From contig CAYYPH010000008.1 in NCBI GenBank assembly GCA_964473485.1, forward strand, positions 1-64,000: a DNA stretch of 64,000 nt. The letters are read 5' to 3'. Source of the stretch: CAIVAT01 sp964473485. GTDB taxonomy: Bacteria; Bacteroidota; Bacteroidia; Bacteroidales; FEN-979. Below are positions 14,656 through 23,486 of this stretch, in pieces (position 1 is the stretch's first letter; the number at the start of each line of letters is the position of its first letter). Below the pieces are notes generated by a model. The model saw only the letters and a list, made by a program, of their open reading frames with translations, was not told where the DNA came from and searched no databases. Position numbers and translations under genes: made by a program.

Positions 14656-17547
14656 ATGTCCAGATATTTTTCGATCCTGCTGCTTCTGTTTGGGATCCCA
14701 ATGCTTTTATCAGCCCAGCGGTATTCGATCCGCGGCGTGGTTACTGATGCAGCCTCGGGTGAGACGCTGATCGGCGCAACCATCATGTACGGTACCGGCA
14801 AGGGGGTGGTCACCGATATGGACGGCCAGTATTACATTAAGGCCGATCCCGGGACATACAGGTTAAAAGTCTCCTACGTGGGGTACCTCCCCCAGGAGGT
14901 CGAAGTGGTGGTCGGCAAAGGTGAAATTCTCCAGGATTTTGCCCTGAAGACCCCTACGCTCACCGAAGTTGAAGTAGTAGGGGATGTGGCGAAAACCCGA
15001 GAGACTCCGGTCGCCTTTTCCACGGTGAAACCGATCCAGATCCAGGAAGAGCTGGCGGCCCGTGACATTCCCCTGCTGCTGAACAAGACGCCCGGGGTTT
15101 ACGCCACAAAGTATGGAGGAGGCGACGGTGATGCCCGCATCAACATCCGCGGTTTCAACCAGCGGAACCTCGCCGTGATGATCGACGGGATCCCTGTCAA
15201 TGACATGGAGAACGGGTGGGTTTACTGGTCCAACTGGTTCGGTCTCGATGCCGTGACCAGGAATATCCAGGTACAGAGAGGGCTTGGCGCTTCCAAGCTG
15301 GCCCTGCCGTCGGTCGGCGGAACCATGAACATCATCACCAAGGGGATCGATGCGAATTTCGGCGCCACCATCAAGCAGGAGTTCGGGAGCGACAACTTTT
15401 TCAGGACATCGGTAGGCGTGACCACGGGCCTGCTTAAACACGGCTGGGGATTCACTTTTGCCGCTTCGTATAAGCAGGGCGACGGCTGGGTTGACAATAC
15501 CTGGACCAAGGGCTGGTTTGGCTACCTCCGGATTGACAAGAAACTGGGCAACCACACCCTCACCTTCTCCGCGATGGGGGCTCCGCAACAGCATGCGCAG
15601 CGGTCGTACATGAAGTCGATCGCCACCTTCGACAAGGCTTATGCTGCCGGGCTTGGCGTTGATACATCGAAAGCCAGTCCCAATTATACCTACAGCTACG
15701 GCATACGGTACAATCCCAACTGGGGGTACCTGAACCGCTGGTCGTTCGGGGCCGAAGGGGAGCGAGTTTACCTGGATAACCCGGAAAGCCTGCCGCAATC
15801 GCTGAACTACTATTTCAAACCCCAGTTCAGCCTGCGGGATTTCTGGAGGATCAACGATAAATTTTACCTCTCTACGATACTTTACTCTTCCATTGGGAAC
15901 GGGGGCGGAACCTCCTTCTTTACCGGCGATAAATTCGGTACTCCCGGCGGATCCACGCCATCCCTCGATCCTGCCACAGGGCTTGTGACCTTCCAGAAAT
16001 ATTACGATGCCAACATGACCGATGATCTCACCCCCGGCCGGGCCAGCAGCATCCTTCGGAACAGCGTGAACAACCATTACTGGTATGGACTCCTTTCAAC
16101 CTTCACATGGGAATATAACCCGGAGTGGACCTTTTCCGGAGGGCTCGACCTCAGGACTTACCGTGGCGAGCATTTCGGTCAGATTCGTGACCTTCTGGGC
16201 GGTCAGTATTTTCTGAATAGTTCTGACCTGAACCGGTATTATCTTACCCGGCTTTACGAGGGCGACAAGATCTATTATTACAACGATGCCAAAGTGCGCT
16301 GGGGCGGCATTTTTGCCCAGGCTGAATGGAAGCGCGAAAAATGGTCGGTTTTTCTCAATTTCACATCCTCGCTGAGCGCATACCAGCGGATCGACTATTT
16401 CAGGAACATGGACCTGGTCATCGATAAAAACAAGTTCACCGAAGCGGTGGGATATGGCGACATCTTTTATTACAACGGGTCGGAAAACCTTACTTACACC
16501 CTCGATGATCCCGTGAAGCCCTGGCAATCGGGCGACACGGTATTTGTGGTTAAACAGGTGGGCGACACAACCTATACAAAGTTCATCATCAATCCGACGG
16601 CCTATGACATCAATTCAAAGGAAGCCATCAATACCAGGACCGGGTGGAAACTTTTTCCGGGGTTCACGGTGAAGGGAGGCGCCAACTATAACATCGACAA
16701 GCGTAACAACATCTTCCTGAACCTGGGGTACCTGACCAAAGCTCCCCGTTTCAGCAATGTTTTCTTTAACAACAACCGCGAGGTGGCCAACCCGAAAAAC
16801 GAACAGATCATGGCTGCCGAACTGGGCTACAGCTTTAATTCGAAGTCAGTAGGCCTGAATGTAAACGGATATCTGACCAAATGGGACAACAAACCGATGG
16901 ATGCCACACCCACCTACACCGATCTTAAGGACAATGAAACCTATCCATACAATGTCAACGGCATCAACGCCTTTCACAAGGGCATCGAGATTGAATTCGG
17001 CTGGAAGATCATCCCCAGCCTGCAGTGGGACCAGGTACTCTCATGGGGAGACTGGCGCTGGACCTCGGGAGGCAAGGCCTATGTTTACAAGCCCGACGGA
17101 TCGCTGGTCGACAGCGTAGAGTTCAACGCAAAAGGGGTGCATGTGGGCGACGCCGCACAGTTCCAGCTCATGGAAAGCATCCGCTGGGAGATCATCAAGT
17201 ACCTCTATGTTTCGGGCAGTATCACCCTGTTCGACAAGAATTATTCGAACATGGACCCGGGAACGCTTACCCCGCAGTTTATGGACGCAAACGGCGATCC
17301 GCCCGATTCATGGCGGTTGCCGATGTATTACCTCGTCGACCTGAACGCAGGGTACCGCTTCGTCTTCAAGAAGGTTAAGCTGGATATCCGCGCATCCGTG
17401 CTGAACCTGCTCGACCGTGAATACATTGCTGATGCGAAAAACAACGACTCCTACTCCACCAAGACCACGAATTTCGACGCCGCTTCGGCCGGGGTGTTTT
17501 TTGGAACGGGGAGGACCTTTAACGCGTCGCTGGCGATTAGTTTTTAA
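14656..17547 (+). CDS. TonB-dependent receptor with carboxypeptidase-like N-terminal domain
   Basis: A 963-residue outer-membrane receptor that imports a ligand using TonB energy. Order: signal peptide (SRYFSILLLLFGIPMLLSAQ), CarboxypepD-regulatory-like domain (YSIRGVVTDAASGETLIGAT), plug domain near residues 120-230 (including NIRGFNQRNLAVMIDGIPVN), then a 22-strand-type barrel ending in aromatic FNASLAISF. No SusD partner follows, so uptake of glycans by a SusCD pair is not supported; the ligand could be a metal complex, vitamin or peptide. Start: ATG at 14656, with a GTG one codon earlier possible. The stop codon runs directly into an octamer array. Confidence 0.9.
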   Translation: MSRYFSILLLLFGIPMLLSAQRYSIRGVVTDAASGETLIGATIMYGTGKGVVTDMDGQYYIKADPGTYRLKVSYVGYLPQEVEVVVGKGEILQDFALKTPTLTEVEVVGDVAKTRETPVAFSTVKPIQIQEELAARDIPLLLNKTPGVYATKYGGGDGDARINIRGFNQRNLAVMIDGIPVNDMENGWVYWSNWFGLDAVTRNIQVQRGLGASKLALPSVGGTMNIITKGIDANFGATIKQEFGSDNFFRTSVGVTTGLLKHGWGFTFAASYKQGDGWVDNTWTKGWFGYLRIDKKLGNHTLTFSAMGAPQQHAQRSYMKSIATFDKAYAAGLGVDTSKASPNYTYSYGIRYNPNWGYLNRWSFGAEGERVYLDNPESLPQSLNYYFKPQFSLRDFWRINDKFYLSTILYSSIGNGGGTSFFTGDKFGTPGGSTPSLDPATGLVTFQKYYDANMTDDLTPGRASSILRNSVNNHYWYGLLSTFTWEYNPEWTFSGGLDLRTYRGEHFGQIRDLLGGQYFLNSSDLNRYYLTRLYEGDKIYYYNDAKVRWGGIFAQAEWKREKWSVFLNFTSSLSAYQRIDYFRNMDLVIDKNKFTEAVGYGDIFYYNGSENLTYTLDDPVKPWQSGDTVFVVKQVGDTTYTKFIINPTAYDINSKEAINTRTGWKLFPGFTVKGGANYNIDKRNNIFLNLGYLTKAPRFSNVFFNNNREVANPKNEQIMAAELGYSFNSKSVGLNVNGYLTKWDNKPMDATPTYTDLKDNETYPYNVNGINAFHKGIEIEFGWKIIPSLQWDQVLSWGDWRWTSGGKAYVYKPDGSLVDSVEFNAKGVHVGDAAQFQLMESIRWEIIKYLYVSGSITLFDKNYSNMDPGTLTPQFMDANGDPPDSWRLPMYYLVDLNAGYRFVFKKVKLDIRASVLNLLDREYIADAKNNDSYSTKTTNFDAASAGVFFGTGRTFNASLAISF

Positions 17548-17868
17548 GGTGAACGGGTGAGCAGGTGAACAGGTGAACGGGTGAGCAGGTGAGCGGGTGA
17601 ACAGGTGAGCAGGTGAGCGGGTGAACAGGTGAGCGGGTGAGCGGGTGAACGAGTGAACGGGTGAGCGGGTGAGCGGGTGAGCAGGTAAGCAGGTGAACAG
17701 GTGAGCGGGTGAACAGGTGAACGGGTGAACGGGTGAGCGGGTGAACAGGTGAACGGGTGAACGGGTGAGCGGGTGAGCAGGTGAGCGGGTGAACAGGTGA
17801 GCAGGTGAGCGGGTGAACAGGTGAGCGGGTGAGCGGGTGAACGGGTGAACGGGTGAGCGGGTGAACGA
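17548..17868. repeat. long octamer tandem array (gtgarcrg)
   Basis: About 40 consecutive 8-bp units of the form gtgagcgg, gtgaacag, gtgaacgg or gtgagcag. Only positions 5 and 7 vary (A/G), and no fixed higher-order order is evident by eye. The array begins on the base after the receptor's TAA. Relatives are at 5998-6090, 33221-33250 and 34727-34815. The Thr/Ser/Pro/His-rich reading frame on the minus strand is a by-product of 8-bp periodicity. Confidence 0.95.
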
Positions 17869-17879
17869 ATGCCCGGTGC

Positions 17880-18000
17880 AGAGACGGGTTCCAAACCCGT
17901 ATCCGGATGATGGAAAACGGCGAATTGGAAAGACACGAAAACGGAAACCAAATGGAACGGTAACCCCCGGCTCCGTAGGAGCCGGATTATGATAGCAAAC
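17880..18000. repeat. intergenic palindromes including a REP-like element
   Basis: Two elements lie here. At about 17884-17900 acgggttccaaacccgt pairs with itself and resembles the palindrome at 5965-5986. At 17967-17985 the hairpin ccggctcc-gta-ggagccgg (8-bp stem) is followed by attatgatagcaaac, the reverse complement of the gtttgctatcat flank of the 1-54 element. The rest of 17901-18027, up to the next gene, shows nothing else recognisable. Confidence 0.65.
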
Positions 18001-18027
18001 AGGTGAAAATAATAAAATAGAAAAGGA

Positions 18028-20478
18028 ATGAAAAGAATCGCATTGTCAGTGTTTTTGGTGTTTTGCCTGGGGATCCGGGTTTATTCACAAAATAATATCG
18101 CCGAAGCCCGTGCCATGGGAGTTGGTGCCACCGTCACCGTGAAAGGGGTAGTCACCAATGGCAGTGAACTCGGGTCATCCATACGATACCTGCAGGATGC
18201 CACCGCAGGCATTGCTGGCTACAGCTTCAGTCTGAACAGCGTTGAACGGGGCGACTCCATCAGCATCACCGGAGTTTTAAAAAGTTATAATCAGTTGCTT
18301 GAGATCGACCCGGTAAGTTCGTTTACGGTCATTGCCCCGAGGCCTGTTCCTGCTCCTGTAGTCATTACACCATCTCAGCTCAAGGAACCGTATGAGGCCC
18401 AGTTGGTCAAGATTTTCGATGTAACCTTTGCCAATGCCGGCGGCGTGTTTGCAGGGAACACCAACTACAACGTCACGGCCGGCGGGCAGACCTGCCAGGT
18501 ACGCGTAAACAACGCTTCCAACCTGGTTGGCCAGATCATACCGGCCGATGAGGTGACCATTGTCGGCATCTGTTCCCAGTTCCACTATACCGATCCCAAC
18601 GGCGGATATCAACTACTGTTGAGGGATAAAAATGACATCATTGCCGCGAGCAGCATTGTTTTTACAACCCCGATCACTGTTTCCGGAATCACTACAAATT
18701 CGTTCACGCTCAGCTGGAACACGAATATTGCCGGAACAACCGGGCTCTATTATGGCAGAACTCCATCGTTGGAACTGGGACACCTCTCTGCCCCCGGAAC
18801 CGGGACCTCGCACAGCATCGGCATTACCGGGCTGAACCCATCCGACCTGATCTACGTTCACGCCTTCTCGGTAAGCGGGTCCGACACCGGATGGTCGGGA
18901 CTGAAGCCCTATGTTACGCAATCGGTCTCCTCGGGTACCATTAAAACCTATTTTACGCGTCCTGTCGATACCACGGTGGCAACCGGCGCCAAGGCCATTC
19001 AGCTCTACCGCACGGCCGATGACACCTGCATTGCCTATATCAACAGGGCAAAATACAGCGTCGACGTGGCCATCTATAATTTCAACGTTGAAGGACTCAG
19101 TAACATCGCCGGTGCCCTGAATGCGGCGCACGACCGTGGAGTTATCGTGCGGGTGGTGACCGACGGCAAGACCAACAACTCCGCCATTCCTGAATTGCGG
19201 CCGGCCATCGGCAAAATTGCCAGGCCTGCCTCCGATATCGGGATCATGCACAACAAGTTCATGGTGATCGACGGGAATTCAACAAATCCGAACGATCCGG
19301 TTGTCTGGACCGGTTCGATGAACTGGACCGACCAGAATGTCAACACCGACGACAACAACATCCTGTTCATCCAGGATGCCAGCCTTGCCAGGGTTTACCA
19401 GCTTGAATTCAACGAAATGTTCGGATCTTCGGAAGCTCAGCCCAATTCTGCGAACGCAAAATTTGGTGGCGCTAAATCCGATAACACACCACACGAACTG
19501 ATCATTGGCGGGAAGCGGGTGGAGGTTTTCTTCAGCCCGAGCGACGGCGTAAACCAGCAGATCATCAATCACATCAATACTGCCGGCAACGATATTAAGA
19601 TCGGCACCATGCTGATCACGCGGAGGATTATCAGCGATGCCATCATTGCCAGGGCATCGGCCGGCGTCGATTCGCGGGTGATCATCTCGAGCCGGTCAAC
19701 GTCAGACGCCAATGTCGTGGCAGATCTTGGCAATGCATTGGGAAACAAGTTTAAGGAATATCACGAACAGGGAATGCTGCACAGCAAGGCGATGATCATC
19801 GATGCCCTTGATCCGCAGTCGGATCCGTTTGTCTGGACCGGCTCGCACAACTGGAGCGATGCTGCCAATACAAGCAACGATGAAAACTCCATCGTTATTT
19901 ATGATGCACAGGTTGCAAACCTGTTTTACCAGAATTTCAAGAAAAGGTACGACCTGGCCATCCCCATCAGCGAGCGGCCGATCCTCGATCTCGGCCCGGA
20001 TACAACTGTGTTTGCCGGCGATACCGTGACGCTCGATGCGAAGCAGTTTGATACCTATGTATGGTCGACCGGCGATCTTACACAGATCATCATGGTTGAT
20101 TCATCGGGTGTGGGCTTCGGAACAAAGAAGGTCTACTGCAGGGTGACAGACTCTTACGGGGTACAGTCCGACACCATCCGGATCACGTTCAAACCCAAGA
20201 CCGGGATGGGTGATGCAGGGGATGCACTGTCATCATTAACAGTTTATCCCAATCCATCCTCAGGATCTTTTACGGCTTCATTCGTGACAATGCAGGGTGG
20301 CGATGCCCTGATGGAGTTGATAGGAATGGATTTGCAGGTGAAATGGAGGTGGGTGCAGCCGGTCACGACCGGGGTTAACAGTGTGTACCTCAGGAATATC
20401 AGATTACCTTCGGGGGTATACTGGTTAAAGGTGCAGATTCCCGGGGGATCGCGGGGAATCAAGCTGGTTATCAGGTAG
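18028..20478 (+). CDS. T9SS-secreted phospholipase D-like (HKD-type) protein
   Basis: An 816-residue exported protein. Order: signal peptide (ending VYSQ), an OB-fold-like domain at about 20-200, a fibronectin-like domain near 210-300, then two PLD-family half-domains. The catalytic pairs are HNKFMVID and HSKAMIID, both keeping the HxK(x4)D spacing, each followed by VWTGSMNW or VWTGSHNW. An Ig-like segment (DLGPDTTVFAGDTVTLDA) and a type A sorting domain (VYPNPSSGSFTASF) close the protein. The chemistry could be phospholipase or nuclease; PLD-type secreted nucleases share this pattern. Probably surface-bound or released. The ATG is preceded by the repeat-rich gap. Confidence 0.85.
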   Translation: MKRIALSVFLVFCLGIRVYSQNNIAEARAMGVGATVTVKGVVTNGSELGSSIRYLQDATAGIAGYSFSLNSVERGDSISITGVLKSYNQLLEIDPVSSFTVIAPRPVPAPVVITPSQLKEPYEAQLVKIFDVTFANAGGVFAGNTNYNVTAGGQTCQVRVNNASNLVGQIIPADEVTIVGICSQFHYTDPNGGYQLLLRDKNDIIAASSIVFTTPITVSGITTNSFTLSWNTNIAGTTGLYYGRTPSLELGHLSAPGTGTSHSIGITGLNPSDLIYVHAFSVSGSDTGWSGLKPYVTQSVSSGTIKTYFTRPVDTTVATGAKAIQLYRTADDTCIAYINRAKYSVDVAIYNFNVEGLSNIAGALNAAHDRGVIVRVVTDGKTNNSAIPELRPAIGKIARPASDIGIMHNKFMVIDGNSTNPNDPVVWTGSMNWTDQNVNTDDNNILFIQDASLARVYQLEFNEMFGSSEAQPNSANAKFGGAKSDNTPHELIIGGKRVEVFFSPSDGVNQQIINHINTAGNDIKIGTMLITRRIISDAIIARASAGVDSRVIISSRSTSDANVVADLGNALGNKFKEYHEQGMLHSKAMIIDALDPQSDPFVWTGSHNWSDAANTSNDENSIVIYDAQVANLFYQNFKKRYDLAIPISERPILDLGPDTTVFAGDTVTLDAKQFDTYVWSTGDLTQIIMVDSSGVGFGTKKVYCRVTDSYGVQSDTIRITFKPKTGMGDAGDALSSLTVYPNPSSGSFTASFVTMQGGDALMELIGMDLQVKWRWVQPVTTGVNSVYLRNIRLPSGVYWLKVQIPGGSRGIKLVIR

Positions 20479-20551
20479 CAGACCCGATAAACAATAGGAT
20501 GCCTGTTTTATCGTTATAATGTTCATATGTTTACTTTAAAAGATTTATTGC

Positions 20552-21307
20552 GTGGCTGATAGTCTGGTAATCATCCCTACCTACAACGAAAAGGAGAACA
20601 TCGCCCGTATCATAAGTGCCGTGTTTTCGCTTCCGCACGAGATGGATGTGCTTATCGTTGAGGACAATTCTCCCGATGGAACGGCGGCCATCGTCAGGTC
20701 GATGCTGACCGAATTTCCCGGGCGCCTTTTCATGGAGGAACGAAAGGGAAAACTCGGTCTGGGAACGGCTTATATCCATGGCTTCAAATGGGCCCTGAAC
20801 CGCGGATACCAGTTCATCTTCGAGATGGATGCCGACTTTTCGCACAATCCCGAGGACCTTTTGCGCCTGTATGACGCTGCCAAGAACAAAGGGGGCGACC
20901 TGGTGATCGGCTCACGTTACATCACCGGCGTTAATGTGGTCAACTGGCCGATGGGCCGTGTGCTGATGTCGTATTTCGCCTCCAAGTATGTCAGGTTCAT
21001 CACCCGTATGAAGGTGATGGATACCACAGCGGGTTTTAAGTGTTATACAAGGAAGGTTTTGGATACCATCGATCTTGAGAAGGTTAGGTTCACCGGATAT
21101 GCCTTCCAGATCGAAATGAAATACACAGCCTGGAAACTGGGCTTCAACATTCTGGAGGTGCCTATTATCTTTACCGATCGCACCATGGGCGAGTCGAAAA
21201 TGAGCAAGGGCATCTTCAGGGAGGCGGTTTTAGGGGTGATCAGCCTACGCTGGCGCGGTTGCATGAACCGCATTTTACCCCGTGCCGGAGCGAAGCAGCC
21301 GGCCTGA
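20552..21307 (+). CDS. polyprenyl-phosphate glycosyltransferase (DPM1-like, GT2)
   Basis: A 251-residue soluble GT2 enzyme expected to transfer a sugar, often mannose or glucose, from a nucleotide sugar to polyprenyl phosphate at the inner membrane. Motifs: IIPTYNEKENIARII at the N-terminus, VEDNSPDGTA (first acidic site) and EMDADFSHNPEDL (the DxD-type metal site). KMSKGIFREAVLGV-like residues at the end match the DPM1 family, and there is no C-terminal membrane domain. The start is GTG at 20552, since upstream in-frame codons meet a stop. It may share a transcript with pyrC about 100 bp downstream. Confidence 0.9.
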   Translation: MADSLVIIPTYNEKENIARIISAVFSLPHEMDVLIVEDNSPDGTAAIVRSMLTEFPGRLFMEERKGKLGLGTAYIHGFKWALNRGYQFIFEMDADFSHNPEDLLRLYDAAKNKGGDLVIGSRYITGVNVVNWPMGRVLMSYFASKYVRFITRMKVMDTTAGFKCYTRKVLDTIDLEKVRFTGYAFQIEMKYTAWKLGFNILEVPIIFTDRTMGESKMSKGIFREAVLGVISLRWRGCMNRILPRAGAKQPA

Positions 21308-21405
21308 ACCTCTTTTCCGGGCGCCGGAACCGGCTTATCCGCCGGAGCCAGGAATTTTTCGGAATTTCGCAGGAATACACAAACCGGTTAATGATTTAAA
21401 CGAAC

Positions 21406-22761
21406 ATGAGCAACGCGTTCTATATTTACAATGCCATCATCATCAACGAAGGAAACAGGTTTCCGGGCGCGTTGCTGATCAACGACGGCCTGATCGCAGG
21501 GATATACAAGGGCAGTGCTCCCGCCGGAACCGCCATGCCTCCCGGAACTGTTGAGATCGATGCCAAAGGGAAATTCCTGATCCCCGGGGTGATCGATTGT
21601 CATGTTCATTTCCGCGAACCCGGCCTCACCGGTAAAGCCGATATTGCCTCAGAAAGCCGCGCCGCCGTGGCAGGTGGGGTGACATCGTACATGGAGATGC
21701 CGAACACCATCCCTAATGCGACCAGCCTCGCGATACTGGAGGAGAAATTTGAGATCGCCTCTCGAAAATCACTGGCCAACTACTCCTTTTTCCTTGGAGC
21801 CACCAACGATAACGCGGAGGAGATCCGCAAGGCAGATCCTTCGAAGATCTGCGGACTGAAAGTATTCCTTGGCGCTTCCACCGGGAACATGCTGGTTGAC
21901 AATCCCGTGACGCTCGAAGAGATCTTCCTGACCTCCCCGTTGCTTATCGGTGTTCATGCCGAAGAAGAGCGCATCATCAGGCAAAACCTTGCGGAATACC
22001 GGTCACGGTTCGGTGAAGAGATCCCGATGACCGCACATCCTGAGATACGCAGTGCCGAGGCTTGTTTTACTTCGGCTTCAAAGGCAGTTGAACTCGCGAA
22101 GAAGCATAACGCACGGCTGCATCTGATGCACCTTTCGACGGTTGATGAGCTTGCCCTGCTTTCGAATGACAAACCGCTGAAGGATAAAAGAATAACCGGC
22201 GAAGTGTGTGTGCACCACCTGTGGTTCGACGACCGTGACTATGCCGACCTGGGATCGGCCATTAAATGGAATCCCGCCATCAAAACCGCAGCCGACCGTG
22301 AAGGGTTGCTGGCAGGTGTGCTCAGCGACAGGATCGACATCATAGCCACTGATCACGCGCCGCACCTTGCATCGGAAAAGGAGAAGCATTATACCGGTTG
22401 CCCGTCGGGCGGCCCGATGATACAACATTCACTGGTCGCTATGTTCGCTTTTTATCAGCTCGGAAAGATAACTGCCGAAAAGATCGTGGAAAAGATGTGT
22501 CATGCCCCAGCCATCCTTTACCGGATCGAAAACCGGGGATTTATCCGCGAAGGGTATCATGCCGACCTTACACTGGTCGATCCTGACGATCCATGGGTTG
22601 TTGAGAAAGACAACATTTTGTATAAATGCGGATGGTCGCCTTTCGAAGGGGTTACCTTCAAAACCAGGGTTACGCATACCTGGGTGAACGGTAACCTCGT
22701 GTTCGCGGAGGGAAGGTTCGGCGAAGGGATCCACGGCAAGCGTTTGACCTTTGCAGTATGA
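21406..22761 (+). CDS. pyrC: dihydroorotase
   Basis: Cyclises carbamoyl-aspartate to dihydroorotate in pyrimidine synthesis. The 451-residue class I type protein carries the metal ligands DCHVHFREPG (H66, H68), the lysine of LKVFLGASTG, histidines in GVHAEEE and LHLMHLST, and the aspartate of ATDHAPH. CPSGGPMIQHSLVAM is the conserved substrate region. All expected ligands are present, so an active enzyme is more likely than an inactive paralogue or another amidohydrolase. The start ATG at 21406 fits the family. Confidence 0.93.
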   Translation: MSNAFYIYNAIIINEGNRFPGALLINDGLIAGIYKGSAPAGTAMPPGTVEIDAKGKFLIPGVIDCHVHFREPGLTGKADIASESRAAVAGGVTSYMEMPNTIPNATSLAILEEKFEIASRKSLANYSFFLGATNDNAEEIRKADPSKICGLKVFLGASTGNMLVDNPVTLEEIFLTSPLLIGVHAEEERIIRQNLAEYRSRFGEEIPMTAHPEIRSAEACFTSASKAVELAKKHNARLHLMHLSTVDELALLSNDKPLKDKRITGEVCVHHLWFDDRDYADLGSAIKWNPAIKTAADREGLLAGVLSDRIDIIATDHAPHLASEKEKHYTGCPSGGPMIQHSLVAMFAFYQLGKITAEKIVEKMCHAPAILYRIENRGFIREGYHADLTLVDPDDPWVVEKDNILYKCGWSPFEGVTFKTRVTHTWVNGNLVFAEGRFGEGIHGKRLTFAV

Positions 22762-22847
22762 TGTTTTCGTGCCGACCAGGAAAATACATGAATAATCCGT
22801 TTGACTTTTTAATCGTAACCGAAAAAAACATTAATTGATTGATATAT

Positions 22848-23300
22848 ATGAAATTACCTGTATCCATATTCGTGCTGGTTTCGCTCATGCTGGCGTCATG
22901 CCGGTTTGAGCATAAGGTTGTGGAAGAGACCTGGGATGACGGTTCCCCGCGGCGGGTTTGTATTTACAAGGGAAAAGGGGAAGGAAGGGAATTGATCCGT
23001 GAAACCACCTATTACCCCAGCCAGGTTCGCCAGATGGAAGGAACGTATAAAAACAACAAGCGCGACGGATTGTGGACCTACTGGTACGAAAACGGCAATA
23101 TGTGGAGCCAGGGGATGTACCTCAACGGTAAATCGGACGGGAAACGTACGACCTTTTTTGAAAACGGCAAGGTGCGCTACGAAGGGTTCTACAAGCAGGA
23201 TATGCGGGTGGGAAAATGGCGCTTCTTTGATGAAAACGGACGGCTCCTGCAGGAAGTCGATTACTCAGCCCCCCCGAAGGAGACAAAGCCGGCGGAATGA
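22848..23300 (+). CDS. MORN-repeat lipoprotein (YwqK-like)
   Basis: A 150-residue predicted lipoprotein with a lipobox LMLASC at residues 13-18. The rest is made of YwqK/MORN-type repeats: MEGTYKNNKRDGLWTYWYEN, SQGMYLNGKSDGKRTTFFEN and YEGFYKQDMRVGKWRFFDEN. These beta-hairpin repeats occur in many Bacteroidota surface proteins. Some databases label the family as antitoxin by association, but nothing here supports that role. The ATG at 22848 is preferred over an upstream in-frame TTG. The TGA stop codon is itself part of the first unit of an octamer array. Confidence 0.8.
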   Translation: MKLPVSIFVLVSLMLASCRFEHKVVEETWDDGSPRRVCIYKGKGEGRELIRETTYYPSQVRQMEGTYKNNKRDGLWTYWYENGNMWSQGMYLNGKSDGKRTTFFENGKVRYEGFYKQDMRVGKWRFFDENGRLLQEVDYSAPPKETKPAE

Positions 23301-23469
23301 GTGATTGAGTGATTGAGTGAATGAGTGAATGAGTGAATGAGTGATTGAGTGATTGAGTGATTGAGTGATTGACATATTGAACAAATTATACCCTTATGCC
23401 TATTGCCTAATGCCTAATGCCTGATTTTGAATTTTGAACTTTGAATTTTGAATTTTGAACTTTGAATTA
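23298..23469. repeat. octamer and heptamer arrays
   Basis: About nine octamers of gagtgatt/gagtgaat run from the stop codon of the MORN lipoprotein to about 23371. After a short spacer, four heptamers tgcctat/tgcctaa/tgcctga fill 23397-23424, then six heptamers ttttgaa/ctttgaa fill 23425-23466. Three different repeat types thus sit in one short gap between convergent genes. Confidence 0.9.
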
Positions 23470-23486
23470 CATTTCCCTTCCTCTTT

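Noticed and set aside
17544..17951. Minus-strand frame of Ser/Pro/Ala/His/Leu/Thr repeats, resembling a cell-wall or antifreeze-type repeat protein
   Set aside because: It is the translation of the octamer array. The same array reads open in other frames and has no signal or ordinary flanking domains.
14656..20478. A polysaccharide utilisation locus around the TonB receptor
   Set aside because: No SusD, glycoside hydrolase or regulator is adjacent; the neighbouring propeller/PLD/lamin-tail genes do not make such a locus.
22848..23300. Antitoxin role for the MORN-repeat lipoprotein
   Set aside because: YwqK-type proteins are sometimes labelled antitoxins, but this one carries a lipobox and no toxin gene is adjacent.
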